Source: Nocardioides sambongensis (GTDB taxonomy: Bacteria > Actinomycetota > Actinomycetes > Propionibacteriales > Nocardioidaceae). From it: a DNA stretch of 64,000 nt. The position numbers and the translations under genes are program-made. The notes beneath the pieces were generated by a model. It saw only the letters and a program-made list of their open reading frames with translations, made no database searches and was not told where the DNA came from. The stretch lies in contig NZ_CP041091.1 in NCBI RefSeq assembly GCF_006494815.1, forward strand, positions 1,116,001-1,180,000, read 5' to 3'. Below are positions 39,424-47,254 of the stretch, piece after piece. Position 1 is the stretch's first letter. Each line of letters starts with the position of its first letter.

Positions 39424-40494
39424 GTGTCTCTCGATTTCACAGAACTGTCAGGCGCGACCGCAACCGCGCCCGACCCGACCGGGCTGCACCGGGTGCTGGC
39501 TCCGCGGGGCGTGCTGCCCCAGGCCGCCGACGTGCTCGATGCGAGCGCCGCGATCGGCCCCGACGAGGTCCGCGTGGACGTGGAGCGGCTGAACCTCGAC
39601 GCGGCCTCGTTCCGCCAGCTCCGCGAGGCCCATCGGACCGCTGCGGGAAGCACCGACGTCGAGGCGCTGCGTGCCGCTGTGCTGGACATCGTCGAGGCAC
39701 GCGGGAAGATGCAGAACCCGGTCACCGGGTCGGGCGGCATGCTGATCGGCACGGTCGCCGAGGTGGGTCGGTCCTCGCCGCTCGGGCTGGAGGTGGGACA
39801 GCGGATCGCCACCCTGGTCTCGCTGACCCTCACACCGCTGCGGATCACCGACGGTCTGCACCGGTGGGACGGGCGCGGCGAGCAGGTGCCCGCCAGCGGA
39901 CACGCCATCCTGTTCGGCCGCTCGATCGCCGCGCCGCTGCCCGACGACCTCCCCGAGGAGCTCTCCCTCGCGGTGCTCGACGTCTGCGGCGCTCCCGCAC
40001 TGGTACGACGCGTGCTGGGCCAGAGCCCCGGCGGCTGCCTGGTCGTGATCGGCGGCGGAGGCAAGTCGGGCTCGCTCAGCCTCGCCGCGGGCCGCGACCT
40101 GGCCGATCGCCGGATCGGCGTCGTGCCGACGCAGGAGGAGGCCGACCGCCTGGCGCGCACCGGGCTGGCCGACGAGGTGGTGGTCGCCGACGCCCGGAAT
40201 CCGGTGGCGCTGCGCGACGCGGTGACCGCGGCCGGCGGGCCCGGCGACGTGACCGTGGTCTGCGTCGACGTCCCGGGCTGCGAGCACGGCGCGGTGCTGT
40301 CGACCGCCGAGGGCGGCACGGTGATCTTCTTCTCGATGGCGACCGACTTCGCTGCCGCCGCCCTGGGCGCCGAGGGGCTCGCCGCCGACATCACCATGCT
40401 GATCGGCAACGGCTTCGTCCCCGGGCACGCGCAACTGGCCCTCGACCTCGTCCGCGCGGAGCCGGACCTGCGGACACTCATCGAGGCCCGATGA
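39424..40494 (+). CDS. kdd: L-erythro-3,5-diaminohexanoate dehydrogenase
   Basis: Third enzyme of the lysine fermentation pathway: NAD(P)-dependent oxidative deamination of 3,5-diaminohexanoate to 5-amino-3-oxohexanoate. The 356-residue protein has a Rossmann segment GCLVVIGGGGKSGSLSLAAG and the Kdd-like N-terminal region TGLHRVLAPRGVLPQAADVLD. The middle stretch GRGEQVPASGHAILFGRSIA also fits the family. The GTG at 39424 follows GGAGG with 8-base spacing and is clearly better than the TTG at 39388. It leads the kdd-kamD-kamE-kal operon, with a 4-base overlap into kamD. Confidence 0.9.
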   Translation: MSLDFTELSGATATAPDPTGLHRVLAPRGVLPQAADVLDASAAIGPDEVRVDVERLNLDAASFRQLREAHRTAAGSTDVEALRAAVLDIVEARGKMQNPVTGSGGMLIGTVAEVGRSSPLGLEVGQRIATLVSLTLTPLRITDGLHRWDGRGEQVPASGHAILFGRSIAAPLPDDLPEELSLAVLDVCGAPALVRRVLGQSPGGCLVVIGGGGKSGSLSLAAGRDLADRRIGVVPTQEEADRLARTGLADEVVVADARNPVALRDAVTAAGGPGDVTVVCVDVPGCEHGAVLSTAEGGTVIFFSMATDFAAAALGAEGLAADITMLIGNGFVPGHAQLALDLVRAEPDLRTLIEAR

Positions 40495-42089
40495 GCACCC
40501 CGACCCACGACAAGCTCCGGCTCGACCCGGCCACCGTGGCCCGGGCCCGTGACCTCGCCGCCCGGGCCGGACGCCCGATCGTGGATCTCGCCCGCTCCCA
40601 CACCACCGTCTCGGTGGAGCGCGCCGTGCTGCGGCTCGCCGGGCTGACCGGCGCCGACCCCGACGGCACGCCGTGGGTGAACCGGCTGGCCGACGCGGTG
40701 CGTGCCGACCTGCCCGAGGCGCTGGCCGGCGGACTCGCCGTACCGGTGTGGGACGCGCTGGTCCGCGGGGAGGCGGAGGACCTGGTCACCTTGGCCCAGA
40801 AGGCCGCCGCCGGGTCCGTGCGCTTCCGGCACCCCACCGGAGCCGACCGGAGGCGCGCCGTCGCCGCGGCCCGGTCCCAGGTGGGCGGGGGACTGGCCGG
40901 GATCGAGCAGCAGCGGACCGAGCGCGAGCGGCTCCTCGAGCTCCACGGCGGGCCGCCGCGCACCCCGTGGATCTACCTGATCGTCGCCACCGGCGACATC
41001 TACGAGGACATCCCGCAGGCGCAGCAGGCCGCCCGCGAGGGGGCCGACGTGATCGCGGTGATCCGCAGCACCGGCCAGAGCCTGCTCGACTTCGTGCCCG
41101 AGGGGGCAACCCGGGAGGGGTTCGCCGGCACCTACGCCACCGCGGAGAACTTCCGGCTGATGCGCGCGGCCCTCGACGAGACCAGCGCGGAGCTCGGCCG
41201 CTACGTGCGGCTGACCAACTACGCCAGCGGCCTGTGCATGCCGGAGATCGCTGTGCTGGCCGGTCAGCAGCGGCTCGACATGATGCTGAACGACTCGATG
41301 TACGGGATCCTGTTCCGCGACATCAACCCGGTGCGCACCTTCGTCGACCAGCGGTTCAGCCGGCAGGTCCACGCGCACGCCGGGATCATCATCAACACCG
41401 GCGAGGACAACTACCTCACCACCGCCGACGCGGTGGAGGCGGCACACACGGTGACCACCAGCCAGCTGCTCAACGAGTACTTCGCCAAGGAGGCCGGGCT
41501 CGAGGACTGGCAGCTCGGCCTCGGACACGCCTTCGAGATCGATCCCGACCTGCCCGACAGCTTCCGCCTCGAGCTCGCGCACGCCCTGCTCGCCCGGGAG
41601 CTCTTCCCGGACGCCCCGCTGAAGTGGATGCCGCCGACCCGGCACATGACCGGCGACGTGTTCCGCGGGCACCTGCTCGACGGCTTCTTCAACCTGGCCG
41701 GGGCGCTGACCGGCCAGGGGATCCTCCTGGTCGGGATGATGACCGAGGCCGTGGTCACCCCGTGGCTCTCCGACCGCGACCTCGCCCTGCAGAACGTCCG
41801 GTACGTCCTGGACGCCGCCGGCGCGCTGGGGGAGGACTTCCACCCGGCCCCGGACGGCTTCATCGCCGAGCGCGCACGGCAGGTGCTCGCCGAGAGCATC
41901 GACCTGCTCGCCCGGATCGCCGACGACGGCCTGCTGGACGCCATCGCCGAGGGCACCTTCGGCCTGATGCGCCGGCCCGCCGACGGCGGGCGCGGGCTGG
42001 ACGGGGTGACCCGCCGCAGCGACGACTACGTCAACCCCGCCATCGAGGCGCTCGACGCCCGCACGAGTCCAGCGGAGGTCTCCCGGTGA
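40491..42089 (+). CDS. kamD: Beta-lysine 5,6-aminomutase alpha subunit
   Basis: Large subunit (532 residues) of the adenosylcobalamin- and PLP-dependent mutase that turns L-beta-lysine into 3,5-diaminohexanoate. It starts KLRLDPATVARARDLAARAG and has characteristic segments YLIVATGDIYEDIPQAQQAA, AVIRSTGQSLLDFVPEG, VRLTNYASGLCMPEIA and MLNDSMYGILFRDIN from the TIM-barrel core. Its stop overlaps the GTG of kamE (GTGA). Cobalamin dependence is shared with metH in this window. Confidence 0.94.
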   Translation: MSTPTHDKLRLDPATVARARDLAARAGRPIVDLARSHTTVSVERAVLRLAGLTGADPDGTPWVNRLADAVRADLPEALAGGLAVPVWDALVRGEAEDLVTLAQKAAAGSVRFRHPTGADRRRAVAAARSQVGGGLAGIEQQRTERERLLELHGGPPRTPWIYLIVATGDIYEDIPQAQQAAREGADVIAVIRSTGQSLLDFVPEGATREGFAGTYATAENFRLMRAALDETSAELGRYVRLTNYASGLCMPEIAVLAGQQRLDMMLNDSMYGILFRDINPVRTFVDQRFSRQVHAHAGIIINTGEDNYLTTADAVEAAHTVTTSQLLNEYFAKEAGLEDWQLGLGHAFEIDPDLPDSFRLELAHALLARELFPDAPLKWMPPTRHMTGDVFRGHLLDGFFNLAGALTGQGILLVGMMTEAVVTPWLSDRDLALQNVRYVLDAAGALGEDFHPAPDGFIAERARQVLAESIDLLARIADDGLLDAIAEGTFGLMRRPADGGRGLDGVTRRSDDYVNPAIEALDARTSPAEVSR

Positions 42090-42826
42090 CCGGACCGATC
42101 AGGCCCTACGGCGACACCACCGGTGACGGCATGGTGCAGGTCAGCTTCACGCTGCCGATCGCCCACTCACCTCGCGCGGAGGGCGCCGCCGCCCGGCTCG
42201 CCGGATCGATGGGGATCGACCCGGCGCTGGTCGTGCACGCCCGCCCGCTGGGTCCCGGGCACACCTTCTTCGTCGTCTACGGCCGCTGCAACCACCTGGT
42301 CGACCCGGCGGAGGTGGAGGTGGTCGAACGGGACTTCCCCCTGCTGACCCCGAAGGAGGCCAACGCCACGATCAAGGCGTCGCTGCAGCGGCGCCTGGTG
42401 GTGGTCGGCGCCTGCATCGGCACCGACGCGCACACCGTCGGGATCGACGCGATCCTCAACATCAAGGGCTTCGCGGGGGAGAAGGGGTTGGAGTACTACC
42501 GCGAGATCGACGTACACAACCTCGGTGCTCAGGTGTCGGTGCCCGACCTGGTCGAGGCCGCCGTGGCGCTCCACGCCGACGCGGTCCTGGTGTCGCAGGT
42601 GGTCACCCAGCGCGACGCCCACCTGCTCAACACCCGGGAGATGTCCGCGGCGTTCCGGGAGGCCTTCGCCGCCGAACGGCGCCCTCTGCTGGTCGTCGGC
42701 GGACCCCGGTTCGATCCGACCATGGCCGGTGCGCTCGGCGTCGACCGGATCTTCGGCCGCGGCACCACTCCGGGTGAGGTGGCCTCGTTCCTGGTCCATC
42801 GCGTCGGCGAACGCCTCGCCGCCTGA
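42086..42826 (+). CDS. kamE: Beta-lysine 5,6-aminomutase beta subunit
   Basis: Small subunit (246 residues) carrying the cobalamin-binding domain. VVVGACIGTDAHTVGIDAIL contains the D-x-H-x-x-G motif whose His ligates cobalt; the following NIKGFAGEKGLEYY holds the Lys that, in the Clostridium enzyme, binds PLP from the beta subunit. DAVLVSQVVTQRDAHL is the second half of the Rossmann-like B12 fold. The GTG start overlaps kamD. Together they form the alpha2beta2 mutase. Confidence 0.94.
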   Translation: MTGPIRPYGDTTGDGMVQVSFTLPIAHSPRAEGAAARLAGSMGIDPALVVHARPLGPGHTFFVVYGRCNHLVDPAEVEVVERDFPLLTPKEANATIKASLQRRLVVVGACIGTDAHTVGIDAILNIKGFAGEKGLEYYREIDVHNLGAQVSVPDLVEAAVALHADAVLVSQVVTQRDAHLLNTREMSAAFREAFAAERRPLLVVGGPRFDPTMAGALGVDRIFGRGTTPGEVASFLVHRVGERLAA

Positions 42827-42874
42827 TCCGTCGCCTCACCGCCCGCCCGATCGCCCTCGACCACGGAGCTCCCG

Positions 42875-43294
42875 ATGCCCGATCCAACGCCTTCCCCTCC
42901 GCCACCCGGTGACGACCCACGGCTGGGCACCGTCGTCCGGCACCGCTGCTACGTCGCCCACGGCCACGCCCACTACGCCGGGGGCCTGGTCGACGGCGCA
43001 TACGGGCTCGGGCTCTTCGGCGACGCCGCGACCGAGCTGTGCATCCTCACCGACGGCGACGAGGGCCTCTTCGCGTCCTACGACGACGTGCAGTTCCTCG
43101 CCCCGGTCCGTGCCGGCGACGTGGTCGAGGCGCGGGCGGAGCTGGTCGGCGCGGGCCGCCGCTCTCGCCGGATCCGCTTCGTCCTGGAGGTCGTCGCACG
43201 CGGTGATGTGCGTGCCGACCAGCCCGGACGCGCGGTCGCGATCTCACCGCCGTTGGTGGCCACGACCGCCCTCGGCACGGTCGTCGTGCCGTGA
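42875..43294 (+). CDS. kal: 3-aminobutyryl-CoA ammonia-lyase (hotdog fold)
   Basis: Removes ammonia from L-3-aminobutyryl-CoA to give crotonyl-CoA. The 139-residue protein is a hotdog-fold member with the Kal-like order RHRCYVAHGHAHYAGGLVDG, DGDEGLFASYDDVQFLAPVR and AGDVVEARAELVGAGRRSRR. The ATG at 42875 has GGAG nearby, 48 bases behind kamE. The preceding step, 3-keto-5-aminohexanoate cleavage enzyme (Kce), is not encoded beside it. Other hotdog activities cannot be excluded on sequence alone, but the context makes Kal likely. Confidence 0.85.
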   Translation: MPDPTPSPPPPGDDPRLGTVVRHRCYVAHGHAHYAGGLVDGAYGLGLFGDAATELCILTDGDEGLFASYDDVQFLAPVRAGDVVEARAELVGAGRRSRRIRFVLEVVARGDVRADQPGRAVAISPPLVATTALGTVVVP

Positions 43295-43307
43295 GCCGAT
43301 CCGGCGT

Positions 43308-43332
43308 CGGCGCGTCGCATCACGACACGCCG
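43308..43332 (+). terminator. Hairpin after the kam operon
   Basis: CGGCGCGTCG pairs with CGACACGCCG around a 5-base loop (9 of 10 pairs), 14 bases past the kal stop. It lacks a clear U-tract, so it may be a weak terminator or mRNA 3'-end structure. Confidence 0.4.
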
Positions 43333-43573
43333 GTCGGAGCCGGAAAAATCTCGGTATTCTCCGGTCGCACGTCACCGCTGTGACCTGCACAGACGGGCGT
43401 TTTCGCAGGTCATCGTTCGGTTGACAGGGCACCCTCGGTTGGACAGAGTGCAGAACCGATCGCTCAGGTAGGTCGTGGTCAGTGGGTCGCCGTCCGAGTG
43501 ACCGCGGTCGGGGGAGTCGCGCCAACTCCACCCGCCCACGGTTCGCGGAGGTCGGCCCACCCCTCGAGAGCGA

Positions 43574-43665
43574 CACGGAAGGATCCCGGTCTCCCTAGAC
43601 AACGTCCCGCCCCGGCCACCAGTCGGATCTCGGGACGGACCGACGGCGCCCGGGATCCTTCCGTG
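43574..43665. repeat. 16-bp perfect inverted repeat with 60-bp spacer
   Basis: CACGGAAGGATCCCGG (43574-43589) is mirrored exactly as CCGGGATCCTTCCGTG (43650-43665). The 412-base gap between kal and lnt (43295-43706) holds this structure, the kal hairpin, and two similar sequences CGGTTGACAG (43418-43427) and CGGTTGGACAG (43436-43446), but no convincing gene. Confidence 0.85.
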
Positions 43666-43694
43666 CCTGCTGAGGCTCCGCGACCGGCGCGCTC

Positions 43695-43700
43695 TAGGCT
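43695..43700 (+). promoter_or_regulatory. -10 hexamer TAGGCT for lnt (leaderless)
   Basis: TAGGCT ends 6 bases before the GTG at 43707. Confidence 0.5.
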
Positions 43701-43706
43701 GGAGCC

Positions 43707-45344
43707 GTGACACCGACCGCTCCCGCGCCGCACGGGTGGTCGGCACGTCCCCGCACGCTGGTCTCGCTGGTGGTCGCCGTCGTCGGCGGCCTGGCGCTCG
43801 CCGCGGCGTTCGAGCCGATCGCGTGGGCCTTCCTGTTGCCGCTCGGCGTCGCCTGCTTCGCCGTGGCGACCGACGGCCACCGGGTGCGGCGCGCCGGGCT
43901 GGTCGGCTGGGTCTTCGGGATCGCCTTCTACTTCACCCACATCAGCTGGATGCGCGACTCCATCGGCACCGATGCCTGGATCGCCCTCTCGACCATCGAG
44001 TCGCTCGGCTACGGTGCCGTCGGCCTCGCCATGCCGCTGCTGCGTCGCCTTCCGGCGTGGCCGGTGTGGGCGGCCGCGGTGTGGACCACGATGGAGGGCA
44101 TCCGCAGCACTTGGCCGTTCTCCGGGATGCCCTGGGGCCGCCTCTCGTTCGCCGCCATCGACACACCGGTGGCACCCGCGGTCACCTACGTCGGGATGAC
44201 CGGGCTCTCGTTCCTGCTGGCGCTGGCCGGGTTCCTGCTCGCCGCACTGCTCCACCCCGGCCGGATCCCCGGGCCCGCATCGTCCCCCGGGCTCCGCGCC
44301 GGCCGACGGTTGCCGCTGGTGGTCGCGCTCGCGGCCACCTCGGCCGTCCTGCTGCTGCCGGCGCTCCGGGCGTTCCCGGTCCAGGAGAGCGGCACCGCCA
44401 CCGTCGCGGCGATCCAGGGCAACCTCCCGGGTCCGGCCAACAACATCCTGTACGACGCCCGCGGAGTCACCACCAACCACCTCCAAGCCACGCAGCAGCT
44501 GGCCGACGACGTCGCGGCCGGCCGGGAGCAGCAGCCCGACTTCGTGCTGTGGCCGGAGAACTCCACCGCCGTCGACCCCTTCGACGACAGCATCGTGAAC
44601 GCCGAGATCGAGGACGCCGTCTCGGCCGTCGGCGTGCCGATCGTGGTGGGCGGCATCGTCGGCGAGGGCGAGGACCACGTGCTCAACCAGGGCATCGTCT
44701 GGGACCCGCAGACCGGCGCCGGCGACAGGTACACCAAGCAGAACCCGGTGCCCTACGGGGAGTACATCCCCTTCCGCGACCTCTGGGACCCGCAGTTCGG
44801 ACAGCTGTCGCTGATCACCCGCGACATGAAGAGCGGCACCCGGACCGAGCCGCTCGACGTGGCCGGCATCCGCGTGGCGGACGCGATCTGCTTCGACATC
44901 GCCTACGACGACGTGATCACCGAGCAGGTCGACGCGGGCGCGGAGATGTTGGCCGTCCAGACCAGCAACGCGAGCTTCATCTTCACCGACCAGATTGAGC
45001 AGCAGTTCGCGATCACCCGGTTGCGAGCGCTCGAGGCGGGGCGCTGGCTCGTGGTCGCCTCGCCGAACGGTCGCAGCGGGGTGATCGCCCCGGACGGTTC
45101 GGTGGTCGCCACGGCGCCGCCGCGCACCCAGGCCGTCCTCAACGAGCAGGTCGGCCTGAGCACCACGCTGACCCCGGCGATGCGCCTCGGCCCGTGGCCC
45201 GGGCGGCTGTTCACGCTGCTGTCGCTCGGTGGACTCCTGCTGGGTTCGGTCGCGTATCGTCGGAGGCGGGAAGATGCACTGCCGCCGCACGCACCGGCGG
45301 CGTCGGCGGAGCACGACGCTCCCACCCCCATCCCGAGTCCCTGA
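43707..45344 (+). CDS. lnt: Apolipoprotein N-acyltransferase
   Basis: Adds the third acyl chain to the N-terminal Cys of lipoproteins in the cytoplasmic membrane. The 545-residue protein has an N-terminal multi-helix membrane part (about 1-215) and a nitrilase-fold domain with the catalytic triad visible: Glu in VLWPENSTAVDPF, Lys in RYTKQNPVPYGEYIPF, and Cys395 in VADAICFDIAYDD. A final helix (FTLLSLGGLLLGSVAY) ends it. It precedes ppm1; in M. tuberculosis the two activities are fused in one protein, here they are separate genes 15 bases apart. Confidence 0.93.
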   Translation: MTPTAPAPHGWSARPRTLVSLVVAVVGGLALAAAFEPIAWAFLLPLGVACFAVATDGHRVRRAGLVGWVFGIAFYFTHISWMRDSIGTDAWIALSTIESLGYGAVGLAMPLLRRLPAWPVWAAAVWTTMEGIRSTWPFSGMPWGRLSFAAIDTPVAPAVTYVGMTGLSFLLALAGFLLAALLHPGRIPGPASSPGLRAGRRLPLVVALAATSAVLLLPALRAFPVQESGTATVAAIQGNLPGPANNILYDARGVTTNHLQATQQLADDVAAGREQQPDFVLWPENSTAVDPFDDSIVNAEIEDAVSAVGVPIVVGGIVGEGEDHVLNQGIVWDPQTGAGDRYTKQNPVPYGEYIPFRDLWDPQFGQLSLITRDMKSGTRTEPLDVAGIRVADAICFDIAYDDVITEQVDAGAEMLAVQTSNASFIFTDQIEQQFAITRLRALEAGRWLVVASPNGRSGVIAPDGSVVATAPPRTQAVLNEQVGLSTTLTPAMRLGPWPGRLFTLLSLGGLLLGSVAYRRRREDALPPHAPAASAEHDAPTPIPSP

Positions 45345-45359
45345 CGAGCGAGGTCCCCG

Positions 45360-46175
45360 TTGTCCGACCACCCGGCGGCCGACCACCCGGCGGCCGACGA
45401 CGCGTTGGCGCAGAGCGCACCCGCCGAACACAGCACTCCGCACCCGCTCGGGCGGGTGGTGATGGTGATGCCGACCTTCAACGAGGCCGACAACCTGACG
45501 TGGATCGTCGAGCGTCTGCTGCACGCGCAACCCGCGGTCGAGGTCCTGGTCGTCGACGACAGCTCTCCGGACGGGACGGGTCGGATCGCCGATGACCTCG
45601 CGGAGCGCGACCCCCGGGTGCACGTGCTCCACCGGACCGCCAAGGGCGGGCTGGGCGCCGCCTACCTCGCCGGCTTCGCCTGGGCCCTCGAGGAGGGCTT
45701 CGACGTGATCGGGGAGATGGACGCGGACGGCTCCCATCAGCCCGAGCAGCTGCACAGGCTGCTGGCGGCCCTCGGCGAGGCCGACCTGGTCATCGGCTCC
45801 CGGTGGATCCCGGGCGGCTCCGTGGTCAACTGGCCGCTGCAGCGCGAGCTGCTCAGCCGGGGCGGCAACCTCTACGTCCGGCTGCTGCTCGGCATCGACG
45901 TCAAGGACGCGACCGCCGGGTTCCGGGTCTACCGGCGCACCACCCTGGAGAAGATCGGCCTCGAGGAGGTGCGCTCGACCGGCTACGTCTTCCAGACCGA
46001 TCTCGTCTCCCGCACCCTGCACGCCGGCCTCACCGTGCGTGAGGTGCCGATCGAGTTCGTCGAGCGGGTGCGCGGCGCCTCCAAGATGAGCGGTCAGGTC
46101 GCTGTCGAGTCGCTCCAGCGGATCACCGCCTGGGGCCTGCGCGACCGGTGGCAGCAGTTGCGACGCCGCCGATGA
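45360..46175 (+). CDS. ppm1: Polyprenol monophosphomannose synthase
   Basis: Transfers mannose from GDP-mannose to polyprenyl phosphate, supplying mannosyl donors for lipoglycan and protein mannosylation outside the cell. The family-2 glycosyltransferase core is clear: RVVMVMPTFNEADNLTWIVE, VLVVDDSSPDGTGRIADDLA, the metal-binding GEMDADGSHQPEQL, and C-terminal SGQVAVESLQRITAWGLRDR. The TTG at 45360 gives 271 residues with a disordered N terminus containing a DHPAA tandem duplication; a start closer to the core cannot be excluded. It overlaps fxsA by 4 bases. Confidence 0.9.
   Translation: MSDHPAADHPAADDALAQSAPAEHSTPHPLGRVVMVMPTFNEADNLTWIVERLLHAQPAVEVLVVDDSSPDGTGRIADDLAERDPRVHVLHRTAKGGLGAAYLAGFAWALEEGFDVIGEMDADGSHQPEQLHRLLAALGEADLVIGSRWIPGGSVVNWPLQRELLSRGGNLYVRLLLGIDVKDATAGFRVYRRTTLEKIGLEEVRSTGYVFQTDLVSRTLHAGLTVREVPIEFVERVRGASKMSGQVAVESLQRITAWGLRDRWQQLRRRR
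45366..45395 (+). repeat. 15-bp in-frame tandem duplication in the ppm1 N terminus
   Basis: GACCACCCGGCGGCC occurs twice in succession, encoding DHPAA-DHPAA in the disordered start of the protein. Confidence 0.8.
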
Positions 46176-46675
46176 ACCGCACCAACGCCCGTCGGCGGGT
46201 GGCACTCGTGCTCTTCGTCGTCTTCATCGTCGTCCCGCTGACCGAGCTCTACGTCCTGATCCAGGTCGGCGGGCTGATCGGGATCTGGCCGACGATCGCC
46301 CTGCTCGTCCTGGACAGCGTGATCGGTGCCTGGCTGATGCGCCGCGAGGGCGCGCGGGCGTGGCGTGCCATGCGGGAGCGGCTGGACACCGGCCGGATGC
46401 CGGGCCGGGAGCTCGCGGGCGGCGTACTGGTCGTGATGGGGGGCGCGCTGATGCTCAGCCCGGGCTTCGTCACCGACGCCTTCGGCATCCTGCTCGTGCT
46501 GCCGGTCACCCGGCCGATCTTCCGGCGCCTGCTGATGGCCTACGCGGCCGGGCGGGTGATGGTGACCGTCAACGGCACCCCGTCCGGGCCCCGCGGTCGG
46601 GGTCCGGACGGCACTCACCCCGGAGCCGCAGGGGATGCGGTGGTCCGGGGTGAGGTCATCGACGACGGTCAGTGA
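46172..46675 (+). CDS. FxsA family membrane protein
   Basis: A 167-residue protein with three or four hydrophobic segments. VALVLFVVFIVVPLTELYVL and GLIGIWPTIALLVLDSVIGAWLMRREG are the FxsA hallmarks, followed by GGALMLSPGFVTDAFGILLVL. E. coli FxsA influences phage T7 exclusion; the wider family's function is unknown. The ATG at 46172 forms an ATGA overlap with ppm1; a GTG at 46148 is possible. The C-terminal 40 residues are Gly/Pro/Arg rich. Confidence 0.88.
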   Translation: MNRTNARRRVALVLFVVFIVVPLTELYVLIQVGGLIGIWPTIALLVLDSVIGAWLMRREGARAWRAMRERLDTGRMPGRELAGGVLVVMGGALMLSPGFVTDAFGILLVLPVTRPIFRRLLMAYAAGRVMVTVNGTPSGPRGRGPDGTHPGAAGDAVVRGEVIDDGQ

Positions 46676-46686
46676 CCGCGTCGGTC

Positions 46687-46703
46687 GGTCCGCGGGGACC
46701 TTT
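46687..46703 (+). terminator. Intrinsic-type terminator after fxsA
   Basis: GGTCC-GCGG-GGACC (46687-46700) followed by TTT, 12 bases past the fxsA stop, between two convergent genes. The 5-bp stem is short, but the position and T-run fit a terminator. Confidence 0.5.
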
Positions 46704-46710
46704 CTGCTGA

Positions 46711-47097
46711 TCAGGTGCGGGCGGGCTTGCGCTTCTTGCTCGGCCGGTGCAGGTGCGCCGGACCGATCTCGCCGCCCCGGAGCAGCTCCAGGCGTTCGGT
46801 GAGGATCTCCTCGAGCTCCTTCTCCGAACGGCGCTCGAGCAGCATGTCCCAGTGGGTCCGCTGAGGCTTGTCGGCCTTCTCCTCCCGCTGGATGCCGGAG
46901 GTGCTCTCGGCCTCGACTCCGCAGCGCGGGCACTCCCACACCGCCGGGACCTCGGCCTCGACCGACATCGTGATCTCGAACTCGTGTCCCTGTGCGCAGC
47001 GGTAACCGACCTGCTGGCGGGCCGCGAACTCGATACCGCGCTCGTCCTCGAAGGACTGGCCACCCAAGCGGGCGCCTCGCAACGTACGTTCGGCCAT
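46711..47097 (-). CDS. rbpA: RNA polymerase-binding protein RbpA
   Basis: Actinobacterial transcription factor that binds RNA polymerase with the principal sigma factor and stabilises open complexes. The 128-residue protein has MAERTLRGARLGGQSFEDER, the RbpA core domain with CAQGHEFEITMSVEAEVPAVWECPRCG (Cys/His and Cys-x-x-Cys), a basic linker, and the sigma-interacting domain THWDMLLERRSEKELEEILT. The ATG at 47097 has GGAGG at correct distance; an upstream ATG at 47109 is less good. Mycobacterial RbpA also affects rifampicin sensitivity, of note given helR in this window. Confidence 0.96.
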   Translation of the reverse strand: MAERTLRGARLGGQSFEDERGIEFAARQQVGYRCAQGHEFEITMSVEAEVPAVWECPRCGVEAESTSGIQREEKADKPQRTHWDMLLERRSEKELEEILTERLELLRGGEIGPAHLHRPSKKRKPART

Positions 47098-47254
47098 CTC
47101 TACCTCCAAGCCCCGACAATGAGAGCAGGGGACCCGTCGTCGGGGGATCTCCCCGATCGGCTGAGGACGAGTCTCCTCATCTGTACAACGCTACCCAGTG
47201 CTCAAAGGTTGCAATCGGGACGTAGGTCACGTAATCGGCGACCGGTCGCCGCGC

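Noticed and set aside
39388..40494. kdd starting at TTG 39388
   Set aside because: No ribosome site there and it lies inside the operator; GTG 39424 has GGAGG at 8-base spacing.
43479..46205. 908-codon minus-strand open frame across lnt and ppm1
   Set aside because: Third-position GC bias on the plus strand marks lnt and ppm1 as the real genes; this frame matches no family I know.
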